Shown here piece after piece: positions 38,162 through 50,200 of a stretch of DNA of 64,000 nucleotides (positions are counted from its first letter, which is position 1; the number at the start of each line of letters is the position of its first letter). Made by a program: the position numbers and the translations under genes. A model generated the notes under the pieces. The model was not told the DNA's origin. It saw only the letters and a program-made list of their open reading frames with translations, and did not search any database. Where the stretch lies: positions 22,342,212 to 22,406,211 of the forward strand of contig NC_054876.1 of the NCBI RefSeq assembly GCF_018320785.1. Reading direction: 5' to 3'. Source of the stretch: Cheilinus undulatus. Taxonomy: Eukaryota > Chordata > Actinopteri > Labriformes > Labridae.

Positions 38162-38167
38162 TTTATT
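38162..38167 (-). terminator. Polyadenylation signal of snoRNA host
   Basis: AATAAA on the minus strand, inside the last exon after GGTAAGAAATAAAGTG. Cleavage is expected near 38145. Confidence 0.6.
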
Positions 38168-38299
38168 TCTTACCAAAAGCAGCTTGCAGGAAACACGTTG
38201 GCAGAGTCGCTGCAACCACCCAATTCAAAACTGCAGGGTAAGAGAGAAGTTAGTCTCCAAATAATTAAATGCAAGTGTGAAGTTTTAATTGAGTCATTT

Positions 38300-38378
38300 A
38301 ATGTTCAGAAAACCAATAATCACCACTGAACAATCTGCCGGTAATTCCAGCTGTTTCAGTTTAGATTTCATCATTACA
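38300..38378 (-). ncRNA. SNORD65: Box C/D snoRNA, SNORD65 copy 1
   Basis: On the minus strand the C box TGATGA is at 38368-38373 and the D box CTGA at 38305-38308. The guide CAGCTGGAATTACCG is exactly complementary to the conserved 18S rRNA segment CGGTAATTCCAGCTG, except possibly at the end base. SNORD65 in mammals directs methylation of 18S U627. It lies in the last intron of the host gene. The terminal stem is short (TGT with ACA). Confidence 0.85.
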
Positions 38379-38549
38379 ACTCATGACAGAAATGTTTTTT
38401 AGAGCATCAAAAAGGTACCTGGTGAAGAGGGCAGACTTCTGATGACAGGCTCCAAGCTGCTGAGCAACACCTAGGAGAGAAAAAGAGATAGAAATGAGTG
38501 ACAAGGCCCATCTCACAAAAAAATACATTTCTTTAAGTGTCTCCTTTAA

Positions 38550-38630
38550 GGTCTCAGAAAATTGGATTATACACAATCGTCAGTTGTCGCATCTGACGGC
38601 ACTTCCTATTCCAGGTTTTCATCACTGACA
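38550..38630 (-). ncRNA. SNORD49: Box C/D snoRNA, SNORD49 copy 1
   Basis: On the minus strand the C box TGATGA is at 38619-38624 and the D box CTGA at 38554-38557. The core AATAGGAAGTGCCGTCAGA is the known SNORD49 guide region, and GACAACTGACGA follows as in the human gene. In mammals it guides 2'-O-methylation in 28S rRNA (C4426). Confidence 0.85.
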
Positions 38631-39109
38631 GAGCTTCTGAGGATTATTAGCTTCTTCAAATAAGCTTTCCAAAGTCTCACCACTGTACAACAGGAAACCT
38701 TTTCTACATTATAGTTCAGTTTTGTCCTTACTTTACTGTTCAAGAGAAGGGCTCAAGAGAAAACCCCAGTGATCACACTTCAGGATCATGTAGACAGGCA
38801 CAGGTATTATGTGAGGAGTTTTATATTCCTGAGATGCCATTCATTAAACTGCTCTCCAAGCTTTAACATAAATGTTAAAATCAACCAGGTCCTGAGTCTT
38901 TGTACAAAGGTGAGCTAACCAAAAGCTTACTTGACAGTATTTCAAATTTTTCCAAATATGACTTACTCAAGTCAGATGTTGAAGCTGCAGCCACATCCTT
39001 AGAGATGATGACTTTGTCAGATGAATTTGAGAACTCTCAACCTTAAGAAAGCAAAAAAAAAATGTTAGCAATCCAGCAATGACTCAGCCAATTATACACT
39101 CAGGAAAAA

Positions 39110-39190
39110 AACTGTTCAGAAAACCAAATATCACCACTGAACAATCTGACGGTAATTCCAGCTTTTTCAGTTTAGGTTTCATCACAACAG
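39110..39190 (-). ncRNA. SNORD65: Box C/D snoRNA, SNORD65 copy 2
   Basis: The C box GTGATGA is at 39179-39185 and the D box CTGA at 39116-39119 on the minus strand. The terminal stem CTGT/ACAG is perfect. The guide AGCTGGAATTACCGTCAGA is the same as copy 1 except next to the D' box. It lies in intron 3 of the host. Confidence 0.87.
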
Positions 39191-39357
39191 GCAATGCCCA
39201 CTAACAATTGCTTATTTAAAGTGCTGCATCTGAAAACTAACCTCAGCTGTAATTCATCCATGATGGCAAACCGGCAGCAGTCAGCGCTGTAGTAGAAAGA
39301 GAAATGTTAGGTCCGTTTATTGCTAAAATTAAGCCATGAAAACAATCCCATGGTGAG

Positions 39358-39437
39358 GCTCAGATCAGTGAGTATGAAACATCGTCAGTTATCGCATCAG
39401 ACGGCACTTCCTATTCACAGTTTTCATCACTGACAAC
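39358..39437 (-). ncRNA. SNORD49: Box C/D snoRNA, SNORD49 copy 2
   Basis: The C box TGATGA is at 39424-39429, and the D box is CTGA at 39365-39368 or 39360-39363, on the minus strand. The core AATAGGAAGTGCCGTCTGA differs from copy 1 by one base next to the D' box. It lies in intron 2 of the host. Confidence 0.85.
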
Positions 39438-40619
39438 ACTGGTGGGATAAATCAGAGGTTTACTTCACTTTAACTCACCTCTGGATGGTTAGCGGTCACC
39501 TCACATGTCCAGAACACGTCATTAAGAGAGCTGATGTGAAGTCCATCTGAGGAAAACCAGGGGAAAATTATCAGGACTCGTCAGGTTAGGATTAAAGACA
39601 ACCAACCATTTAATTAACTACATTACAGACTTTGGTTTCAGTTACAGGACTGACGCACTGGCATTACCAATGCGTTAAAGAAACAAGATAGACGATTAGG
39701 TTTTACATGGAGGGTTTATAAAACACTTAGGTCGGACTCTAGAATCGCACACTGGCTTTTTCTACAACAAAGCCAACCTGGAAATATTAACGGCTCAGTA
39801 TCACGAAGCAAACGGCATACTGAAGCCGTTAGGAGACTTTCTTTGACTTCTCCGTTCACTATCCACCCACGTGGCTCCCAGAGGCCCGTTACAGACATGA
39901 TGCCACAACTTCAAACTCATGCTTACACATTTCAGCTGCGATTATAACGTCAGAAATGCAAACATTACGTGCCTATGAACACGGTGTTAACTTTACTGCA
40001 CACTCACCGTAGTTAATGTTTCAACCACACGATATCCGGGACCAACGTGTGCTTTCTTCCACCGACAAACGCAGAGAGAATGAGGAAATGGGTTGGTGAA
40101 CTTTTAAGGCACGAGCAGCGTCGCAGGAATATGACATCACACAATTTCACGGCGCGCGCAATCCAGAAGGGAAAAGGCGCGGGCCAATTTTAAACTAAAG
40201 TGTGCAAAGTACAATTTTACACTCTACCTGCACCCATTAAGACCATTAGGTGAAACGTCCTCGTTAACAGAAATAGCAGTGAAGCTACTTATTCAAGGAA
40301 ACCTTCACGGTTTCAGAGGGTCACCTCATAATTACCAAAAAAAAAAAACCCTCAGAGTGGTCAGAGGGTCAAAGTATAATCCTGACCCCTCAGTATTAGG
40401 TCTAACGTAAACATAGGGCTGATATATAGTAGATGTCGTGTCCAAGAAAATTAAAGTAGATAATCCTTATCAAAATGCATTTTTAAAAAGCGAATGATTA
40501 GTCCATGAAATATTAAGTAACGGCCTAACGGCATGCGGCCACAAGATGTCACTATGTCACAGTTTAAGCCTTCACTGATTTCATAGACTCATTTAATGCG
40601 TGTTTTTTAACCAGGAACT

Positions 40620-41250
40620 CACTTCTTCACTGTGTCATTTTGGTTTGGATTTATTTTGCTCGGCGGTCTTTGGATATCACATCACATCCACAGAGACAGT
40701 TTTCTTCAATCTCGACTCTTGTAGGTAAAGTTTATTCAACTAAGCATACTGAAATCTTTAATCCTATGCACTTTATTTAAAGAAATACACTTTCCCCCCT
40801 TTTTCTACTCTGCTGATGCTCTATACTTTGTTTGCTTTCACCACACCCTGTTTGAGCTTATATCTATGCATGCACAATGTACATTTTGGATACAAAAATT
40901 AGGTTTGGTTGCTCCTGTTGTAACCCTTTGGTTCATTAAATGTTTCTGGGAAGTTCATCAGGAAAATTTACTGCAATGGAATATTTTTTAAACATATTTT
41001 TTTGGAAATCCATTAAAATGCTTTGTTGTACATCCTGAATACATTTGGCAAACATCAGCCTTGCTCATATTTTCTCTTTTTTCAGGATAAACTGGGAGAT
41101 CTTAATTCTGTCCTTCCATGGTTTTGTGGCGGGAGCTGTGAGAACAAAACATGCATGAGTCCTCTTAAAGAAGAGTGGGAGTGTGTGCTGTCATTTCAAG
41201 TGGCAGCGTGTGTTTTGTGTGTTAAAGTGTGTTTTGATAAGTGTTAGAGC
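40620..41250 (+). other. rab34 5' UTR region
   Basis: A candidate non-coding exon ends at 40724 (CTCTTGTAG before GTAAAG). A second acceptor TTTTTTCAG at 41085 would open the exon that contains the ATG at 41251. The transcription start is not defined by any clear motif. The ATG was chosen because the first codons, LPPVKKDR, align with RAB34 and an in-frame TAG at 41245-41247 precedes it. Confidence 0.45.
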
Positions 41251-44200
41251 ATGTTGCCCCCTGTAAAGAAAGACAGGATTATAACTCAGCTACCAAAGGT
41301 GAGTAACACACAGACACACACCCCAATAGGTCAAACTTGAGTTTATGTGATGTGGGTTCAGTTTAAACAGTTTTCAGGCTTGTGGCTCTTTCCATGACTT
41401 TCTTTTTTCTCCTCCATAGTGTTTCAGTCCTCATGCCGCACTGCACACCAAAGATGGCTTCCATCCACAGGTGAAGGCTGTTTGCCAGGTGCAGAAAGGA
41501 GCCACTGTGAGGTACGGTCACAGAAGGGTTAATCAGACAACATACAGTGCCTCCAATCTTGCAGCTTCACACACTCTGATATGGGTTGAATTGAATTAGT
41601 TCAGGCCTTTAAAGTCATGTCTGCTGTGTCAGCTGACAGCAGGGCACCACACCCATTACAACAGACTGTATTGATGCTGAAGTTTCAGAGGATAGTAATG
41701 GTGATAGTCTGCATGTTTGATTTTTAACATATCACACGAAAAAGACCAATACCAACAAATTAATTTTACACTGATACTTCTCTCTCTGTGGTATTTAATA
41801 TTGACAAACTAGGCACAAATAGGTCATGCTTTTTACTTTACTTATAAACTTAGCACAAAAAGTAAGGAAGTTTGTGTTTGGTAGATTATTCCTTTGTGTA
41901 ACAATGCTTCTTGGCCATAAATCTTATACCACTGGAAAGCCTGTTTTTTACCGTTTTAAATGGTGCCACATTTGTAAGGAACATGCATTTGTCTTGTCAG
42001 CAGAGCTGAGTATGTGGGTTGCGCCCATGAAAAATTTGCCAAATCTTCTCTGCCAGTGCTAAACAGCTTATTTTGCTGTTGCTATTGACTCTTGTTTTGA
42101 GCTTCTGGTACCCAGGGCGTCCCAGGAAGACGACACCCCAAGAAGACAGTTTCCTCACCCTGTCAGCACTTAGGTACTGTAGGCTGTCTTCTACAGATTT
42201 GCAGTCAACGTTAGCAGGACGATATGGCCGATGGCTCTCTGCCCAGACAATCCAGAACAGACTGCACGCAGCCAATCTCTGGTCTGATAGGGCTGCCAGG
42301 AGGCCTGCCATGACTGCCATTCACCGTCAGGCCCGTTTGCACTGGTGTCGGCAATACATGCACTGTAACCTGAACATGTGGAGGAACGTTATGTTCGGCG
42401 ATGAGTCCAGATTCTGCCTACAGCAGGTAGATCATAGGGTCAAAGTGTGGAGAAGACGCAGAGAACGCTATGTTGATTGCTGCACCGATAGAGTATCATA
42501 TTTTGGTGGAGGCAGTGTCATGGTGTGGGGCGGCATCTCCCTCACTCCCTCCCTGGAAAAACAAGGCCTGTCATCATTGGAGGCAATCTCAATGCAGAGA
42601 GATATCGAGATGAGATATTGCAACCAGTGGCAATCCCATATCTCCACAGTCTGGAACAGAACTCTATCCTCCAAGATGACAATGCTCGACCCCACAGAGC
42701 AGGGTTTATCAGAGACTACCTCCAGAATTTGGGAGAGGACAAGAATGGAATGGCCTGCCAGCAGTCCTGACCTCAACTGCACTGAACGCTTGTGAGGTCA
42801 GCTTGGGCGTGCTGTTCATGCCAGAGTGACCAATACAACCACATTGGCTGACTTGCGACAAATGCTGGTTGAAGAATGGGATGCCATCCCACAGCAGTGT
42901 GGGACCAGGATGGTGACCAGCATGAAGAGGAGGTGCCAGGCTGTTGTGGCTGTGTATGGTTCTTCCACACGCTACTGAGGCTCCTGTTTGTTAAATGAAT
43001 GAATTGTTAAATTGGCAATATGTCTTGTTTCTTCAAACTTTAATCATCCAATCCACCAAACCCCAAACATGGTTTGGCACTGGCAGAGAAGATTTGGCAA
43101 ATTTTTTCGTGGGCACAACCCACATACTCAGCTCTGCTGCTCATCCCACAAATGCATGTTTTAAAATGTGGCACCATTTAAAAGGGTAATAAACAGACTT
43201 TCCAGCGGTATAAGATTTACTGCCAAGAAGTATTGTTACAACAAGATCTACCAAATACAAATTTCCTTACTTTTTGTTTTAAGTATATATTAGCTATAGA
43301 GAAGTATATGAAGGTGAGTGTATGGATTTGGTGCTACTCTGGCAGCATGACACAGTGCATGAGCAGTAATTTCTCTATGGTGGCAATCTCCATTATTATA
43401 AAGGATTACATCAGCCAGTACAATAATGTGATCCATTGGCTGATCTTTGAAGTCTATTAATGTGTTTAAAAATGTATATTTTAAGTGTTTTGGTACATCA
43501 GACTGTGTCACTACCATCACGCCAAATTTCAGAGATTAAATTTAAAACTTGTGAGAAATCAGCTGTAGTATCTGTTCTGGTAGGCTGTGGGAGTGTATGT
43601 TAAATGCACCTAAACCAGACTAACTCAGGAAAGATGCACCTCTCTCAACTTTCAGAGACTGCTTTGACCTTACAATCAGGCCCACCCACAGAGTGGGCTG
43701 GGTCCCTGAAAAAAACAGAGAATGGGACCTCCCCAGTTGTGTTTTATTGATGACATTATTGCATGTGTGTTGGATCAGTCACATTGGTGTTAGCATCCTG
43801 GCTAACAATTATGTCATGTTGCAGCTGAAAAGTGTGTCAAGCTATTCTTAGGCTCTGCTGATCGAATTATTTATTCACACTTCTTTTTTGCTCTTATTTT
43901 GCACTTTTTTGTCCTTTTTTGTCTTTTGTCTTTTTGCCCATATTCCTCCACACTTTGACCCTATGATCCAACTACCATAGGCAGAATCTGGACAAATTGC
44001 TGAACATAACAGGTACTAGTCAGGCACCTGATTGTCAGCATCTGGTGATACCAGAAGCTCTAAACAAGAGTCAATAGCAACTGCAGAAAAAAGCTGTTTG
44101 GCACTGAAGATTTGGCAAATTTTTCATGGGCACAGCCCACATACTCAGCTCTGCTGCTTATCTCACAAATGCATGCGCCTTACAAATATGGCACAACTTA

Positions 44201-47200
44201 AAGGGCAATAAACAGGCTTTCCAAAGAATAAGATTTATTGCCAAGAAACATTGTTACAACAAAGAAATAATCTGCCAGACACAAATTTCCTAACTTTCTG
44301 TGCTAAGTTGATGTGCCTTATGCATTGAGCCTTGGTGGTCACATCATGGTGTGGGTCATCATCTGAATTCTGTTGGAAGAATATGGATAAAATGCCAGAA
44401 ATGATTATATCAAATGTAGTAGTACTTTTGAATGAATTAAAATTAAATGGTAGTCTATCTAAGTTTATAAATAAATCTGAAGAATGAGCAGACAACAGGC
44501 CTTTAATAAAACTTTTGAGTGCTTCAGACAAAGTGTTTCCTTAATTGTTTGCTCACTTGCTCAACTGATTCATTTTGACATAAAAGCACAACAGAGACTG
44601 TTCACAGCTTCTTGTGTTTCATGTTAAACTGCTGTTGTGTGGGGTTTTTGTTATTAAGTTATGTCATTGAATAAGTGATTTTGTTTTCTTTCTTCTCCCA
44701 GCTTCAACATTGCAAAGGTAATTGTTGTGGGAGATGTTGCAGTGGGAAAGACGTGTCTTATCAGCAGGTAAGAAGCAGCCATGAATACAGTTTTAACAGA
44801 TAACTCAAAGGCTTTTTTTAGATTTTGAAATCGTTTTTGTCATATTTTGATTTGGTGACTTGTTTCTCTGTACTTGAATATAGTTTCACATCTGTCGTAA
44901 TTAATGTATTTCAAATACATATCGTCACTTAAAAGAAGGATACCTTTAAGTATGTGACTAAAATCATCACCTGTGCTTAAGGCTTTTTAGTTTGACATTT
45001 TAAAGTCTGCCTGCTATAACAGATTCAAATATGTGTTACAGTAAGTAACATCATCAAAGCTCGTTATGTCTGCAGGAAGTCCTCATGTAATAACATTTAA
45101 TTTTGTTAAGATCCAGATCATCATTAAGGGTCAAAAGCAGTTAAGTTCAGCTTGATACAAGACTGTGATCGAGACAAGAGCCAATTAATAGCCCTTAATT
45201 TATTCTATTGAAAGTTCATCTTTTATTAGATAATATTAGATGTTTTGTAAAATGCTCAACCTTAAGGAACATCTGAAAGAATAAAAGTAACTGTCAACTT
45301 CATATATAAAATCTTCTCAACAAACAAGATTTATAATTTCAATTATGCAGTTGCTGCTCATTTTGGCCATAATGTAAATTCTTGTTGTTCTTGAAGGTTT
45401 CGTAAGGGTGCATTTGAGAGAAACTACAAAGCAACCATTGGGGTTGATTTTGAGATGGAGCGTTTTGAAGTGCTTGGTGTTCCCTTCAGTTTACAGCTGT
45501 GAGTATTTTACTGTACAGAGGAGGGTGAAGCCTATAGGCTAATTTATTTACCCTAACCCACTTGAGTTCACAAGGTTAATTGGGTCAACAAGGCCCATTT
45601 GACCGTCCACCATGTGTTTTTACCATAATGCTGTAAAATATTTTACTCTCTGTTTATTTCAGATGGGACACGGCTGGTCAGGAGAGATTCAAATGCATCG
45701 CTTCGACATATTACAGAGGAGCACAAGGTGAATGTAGAACAGTCTGTTAGGTTGATAAAACTGTCAATACTCTGATCCTTTTAAATATCACATGGTTTAA
45801 TCTATATCTATAGTGCCTATAAAAACCATCACCCCCTTGGATGCTTTACCCTTTTTTATTTTATAAATTAATCCTGGTCAAATCTGCCGAGATGAGGCTG
45901 CTTTACAAACTGAGTCAAGGAGACTAGTGGGAGAGGCCACAAAGATACTTATAACTACTCTGAAGGAGTTTCAAGCTTCAACAGCTGAGATGGGAGAGAC
46001 TCTGCGTATAACAACTGTTGCCTGGGTTCTTCACCAGTCAAAGCTGTTGAAGAAAACTCATATTCAGCATTAGTTCACCAAGAGACATGTGGGAGACTCC
46101 ATGGTTAAGTGGAAGAAATTCCTTTGGACTGATGAAATGAAAATGGTGCTTTTTGGCCACCACATTATGTTTAAGAAGATTTATTTTCCAGCAAGACAAT
46201 GACCCAAAGCATACAGCGAAAGCTGCACAGCAATGGTTTACAGACGACAAGGTGAATGTTCTGGAGTGGCCAAGTCAAAGCCCAGATCTTAATCCGATAG
46301 AAAATTTGTGGCTAGACTTGAAAAAGGACTGTCCATCCTTGTGCAACCATGCTGAGCTTGAGCAGCTTTACAAAGAGGAATGGAATAAAATTACAGTGTC
46401 TAGATGTGCAAGTCTGATTGAGACCTATCCACACAGACCCAGAGCTGTGATTACAGCCCAAAGGGCATCTACTAAATAAAGGGGGTGAATGTTTATACCC
46501 TTTTACTAAATTTCATATTTGTATTGAATTTGCATTACTTTGTAGAAATCTGTTTTCACTTTGACAATAAAAATTTTTTTTTTCAGAAAAAAACATGATT
46601 TATTTATAAAATGATTAATATGGCATAGTATGCAAGGGGCTGAATACTTTTGTAAGCACTGTATTTATACAGTATAATCTATGATTGCCATTACTTTCAT
46701 GAGTTATGGTATCAAAAAGCAGCTATAGCTCCATAACAATAGCAGATCTTTGTGTTTTTTATCAACGCTGCGATAAGCAATGGAGAAAGCAATGTAGCCA
46801 ATGTATGGGCAGTTAACACTGTGTGCAGCTGATCTGCCTGTATTTGGGAGATTAATTACAATATTTACCTAATATTGAGTTCCTAGGTATGCCATCAAAA
46901 CAGTAATCAGTATTGTCTGATTTTCACTAGACTCTTATAAAAAATTGTGTGTCAAACGACTCTATGCTATACTTTAATATAATAAGTCAGCTTGGACTGA
47001 AGTCAGCTTTCACAGTGTTGTGTTACGCAGTCATCATTCAAACTGTGTGACTTTTTCGTACTTTCTGCGTCTTTGTCCCTGTAGCCATTATCGTGGTGTT
47101 CGACTTGAGCAGTGTGACCTCTTTAGCTCATGCCAGGTGAGGAAATAAGTCATCAAGATCTCATTACTACATCATTTAAAAGCCATTTGAAGTCTAATGA

Positions 47201-50200
47201 TTGTTTTTTTGTGTTTAGGCAGTGGCTGGAGGACGCCATGAAGGAAAACGACCCATCAAGTGTCTTATTGTTCCTCGTTGGTACCAAGAAGGACCTTAGC
47301 GTGAGTCACGTGTCAAAAAAACTCAGTAAAATGCAGTTGACATAAAGCTGAATGTTTTGGTCAGAATTCTGAAGTGGCTGAAAAGATTCAAGCATTTTGA
47401 CCATGATATGATGCTTTTTTACTCTGTTTTTAATGGAATAATTAATTCAATGATTTAAAATGCTGCTAAAGAACAAAGCACAAACAGTTCTGAAGTTAAA
47501 AGTTTTTGCCTTCATAAATTTTCTTATCATTCAGACGGACTGATTTAACTTATTTTTTTACTAGTTATTCCAGTCATTTTTGTTTTAACTGGGCATGCAT
47601 ATATTGGTTTAACATTGGTATCTGCTGACATCAGTTCTGTTGTCAAACATCGGTAAATAATGTTCCATGATCAGAAATCTGAAACCAGTGTCTGTCTGTT
47701 GTGCCCAAACAAATTAATGCTGCCATCTAGGACAGCTAACTGCTGAATTAAAGAAGTTTTTTTATTTTGGTGGATAAACACTGATCTGTTTTCATGGTAA
47801 GGGAAAATGTTGGCACTTGCACACCAAGCATGTTCTTGTTTTTGTGCAAATAATTTGCAAAATAAAAAACCAAGAACATTGCGTGCCAATGCAAGCTTTC
47901 AAACCAGCAATGTAATTTTGCTGTGCCAAACTGTAGCTAATATATATTTTTTAACCATGTTAACCAAGCACAGCTCTGACAAAACAAAACTCTTGTTGTT
48001 GCCCATGGAAGAAGAGTTTTGAAGCAGACAGAAGAGCAAAAATGTTGTCTTCACCATAATCCTGCATGATGTTTATCCACTCATCATATAATGATTTGTC
48101 TGTAGCTAATACTAATGTATTTTAGCCTTCAATCTGACATGTAGCCCAGTAAAAGATCAACACATGCAACAGGCAGCCCAGCACATCCATGTGAACATAA
48201 ATGTGCTATAAATGCACTATGTGTGCAGCTGGAGCTGTTTAAAATCAAGGACTTTATTCAACAACAAAGTCTCTTCTTACCTTTGACATATTGCTAATCA
48301 CTGCTATGGGCCAATCAGCCCCCTGAAATTACTCCTTTGCACAGCCCTGTAACAAAATCCCTTACAGGGAATGTGCCCTTAATATTATTTTCAATATTAT
48401 TTTGTTTTTAGAATGAATGAAAAGTTGGGTCCTCCTCCCAGCCAATCTTTGGCTGAAAAGAGGGAGAAATGCAGCGAATAACACAGTGAAAAAAAGGAAC
48501 TGACCTCCTGCCTGCACATAACGGTGCCGTTACCTACGAACCCAAAACCTTATTCTGTCTTCTGCTCGAGTTCACTTCAGTTAACTGGATTATTGTGAGA
48601 AAAACATTGCGGACTTTCGCAGCAGGAATGTTTTTTAAAATGTGCATGAGATATTCTGAAAATTGTGTCACTCCCGATGTTAACAGACTGGGGGCCAAAA
48701 TCCGCCTCTGAATCATTTTCACTGTTGTGTTGTTTATTCGCATTGCCCTTGGTGTGCAAAGGCCTTCATGCCAAATGAAGAATTCAAGTAAACATCAGTA
48801 TCACTACCAGAAATTAGCTTATTTCAAACACGCTTATTGGTATTAGTCCTAATTTACAAGTTGATACATTTCAAGTTTTCACCCAAAATGTCTACTTCTT
48901 ACCAATGTCATTAGAGCTGCAGCAAACAAGATCATTTTGATTTATCTGTTGGTTGATGCAAATTAATAACCATGTGATAATGCCATTTAGCAGACTCTTT
49001 ATTCGAAGTGACGTACATGTAGGGTAGGTATTCTTGGTTTTAAGGACCTTGTCCCAACGGTCCACACTGGATAGTCTGCACCCTGACCAGGACTGGAAAC
49101 TCCCAATTTCCTGTAACAAAGTCAGCGATGTAAACCACTTTGCTGTTTAGCCCCTGTAGCACATAAAATAATCCTTTCAGCCTGGCACACACTAAATGAG
49201 TTTTAAATTCTAACCAGTAAATATAATATATAATGAAAGATTTAACTATTTTGTTTTTATAGTGTGTGGTGAGCAATGTAATACCAAAATAGTACACCTC
49301 ACACTGACAGATTCATTCACCAACAAAGAAGGTCTCAACCCTTTAAAATGCCAAATCTCCATGGATAAATGTGACTTTAGAGTAAACAAGCTAAATGAAG
49401 CTAGCTTTTAGCTACCTACAACATCCAGTGTGGTGAGATCTAGTTCAACTCTGACAGTTTAATTGTCAGCATCCCCGATCGGCAATTTTTGCTAATGCCT
49501 GCTTGGCTTTCCTGAGTGCTCTCATCATAAGAGGGAAAGATCACTCTACACACAGAACCATCTTATAATCTGGCTTTTGCTGACTAGTCAAAGGAGGGAA
49601 ATTGGACCCCAAACTGGTACGATTATTGTCTCACCAAAAACTCAAAATAATACTTTGACTATTATTGAAAGGCTCCAAACTTAAATTGTCTTTTAGGACA
49701 TAATTTTCATTATAAAACTTTGCTGTGTACGTTGTAAACAAAAGTTGTTTACACCCTGTACTTTGTTGCTGTACATTGTTTGGCTCCTGCCTAAAACCAG
49801 CATCAACAGGTATTAGGATAAATGTGTTTAAATAATAAATATTGTCACTGGTAGTCCTATTTGGCTTTGTGGGCCACATAAAGTGATCCATCTTGATATC
49901 TCTCTGTTCTTTAACCAACCAAAAACACCTCACATGAACTTTGAAGTTGGAAAAACAAAGATTTTAAATGAAAAACATGGACTAATTTTGAAGATGGACT
50001 ACAATGTAAATGCATTAGGGTAAATAAGTAATCACCGTGTTGTGATTTTTGACCAGTAAGAAGAAGTTTAATTCCTACTTCACCCTCTTGTGCTCTCTCT
50101 CGGCCCTTCTGTCCTCAGTCGCCTGATCAGTTGGCTCAAGTCGAGCAGGAAGCCATCAGACTGTCTGAGGAAATCAAAGCAGAGTACTGGGCTGTGTCTG

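Larger units (their letters stand above)
38145..40088 (-). ncRNA. snoRNA host gene, SNHG29-like, non-coding, six exons
   Basis: The exons on the minus strand are about 40008-40078, 39479-39546, 39242-39286, 38967-39042, 38419-38470, and 38230 down to about 38145. All have GT-AG borders. An AATAAA signal lies at 38162-38167 (read on minus). Only very short open frames exist across the spliced exons. Introns 2, 3, 4 and 5 each contain one box C/D snoRNA: SNORD49, SNORD65, SNORD49, SNORD65. The start region is a pyrimidine tract (CTCTCTGCG at about 40078), as in 5'TOP genes, which is usual for snoRNA hosts. In mammals SNORD49A, SNORD49B and SNORD65 share the host SNHG29, so I infer orthology of the host. 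No additional snoRNA was seen in intron 1. Confidence 0.75.

Noticed and set aside
42073-42795. A 240-codon open frame as a host gene
   Set aside because: It is Tc1/mariner transposase between inverted repeats, interrupted by frameshift.
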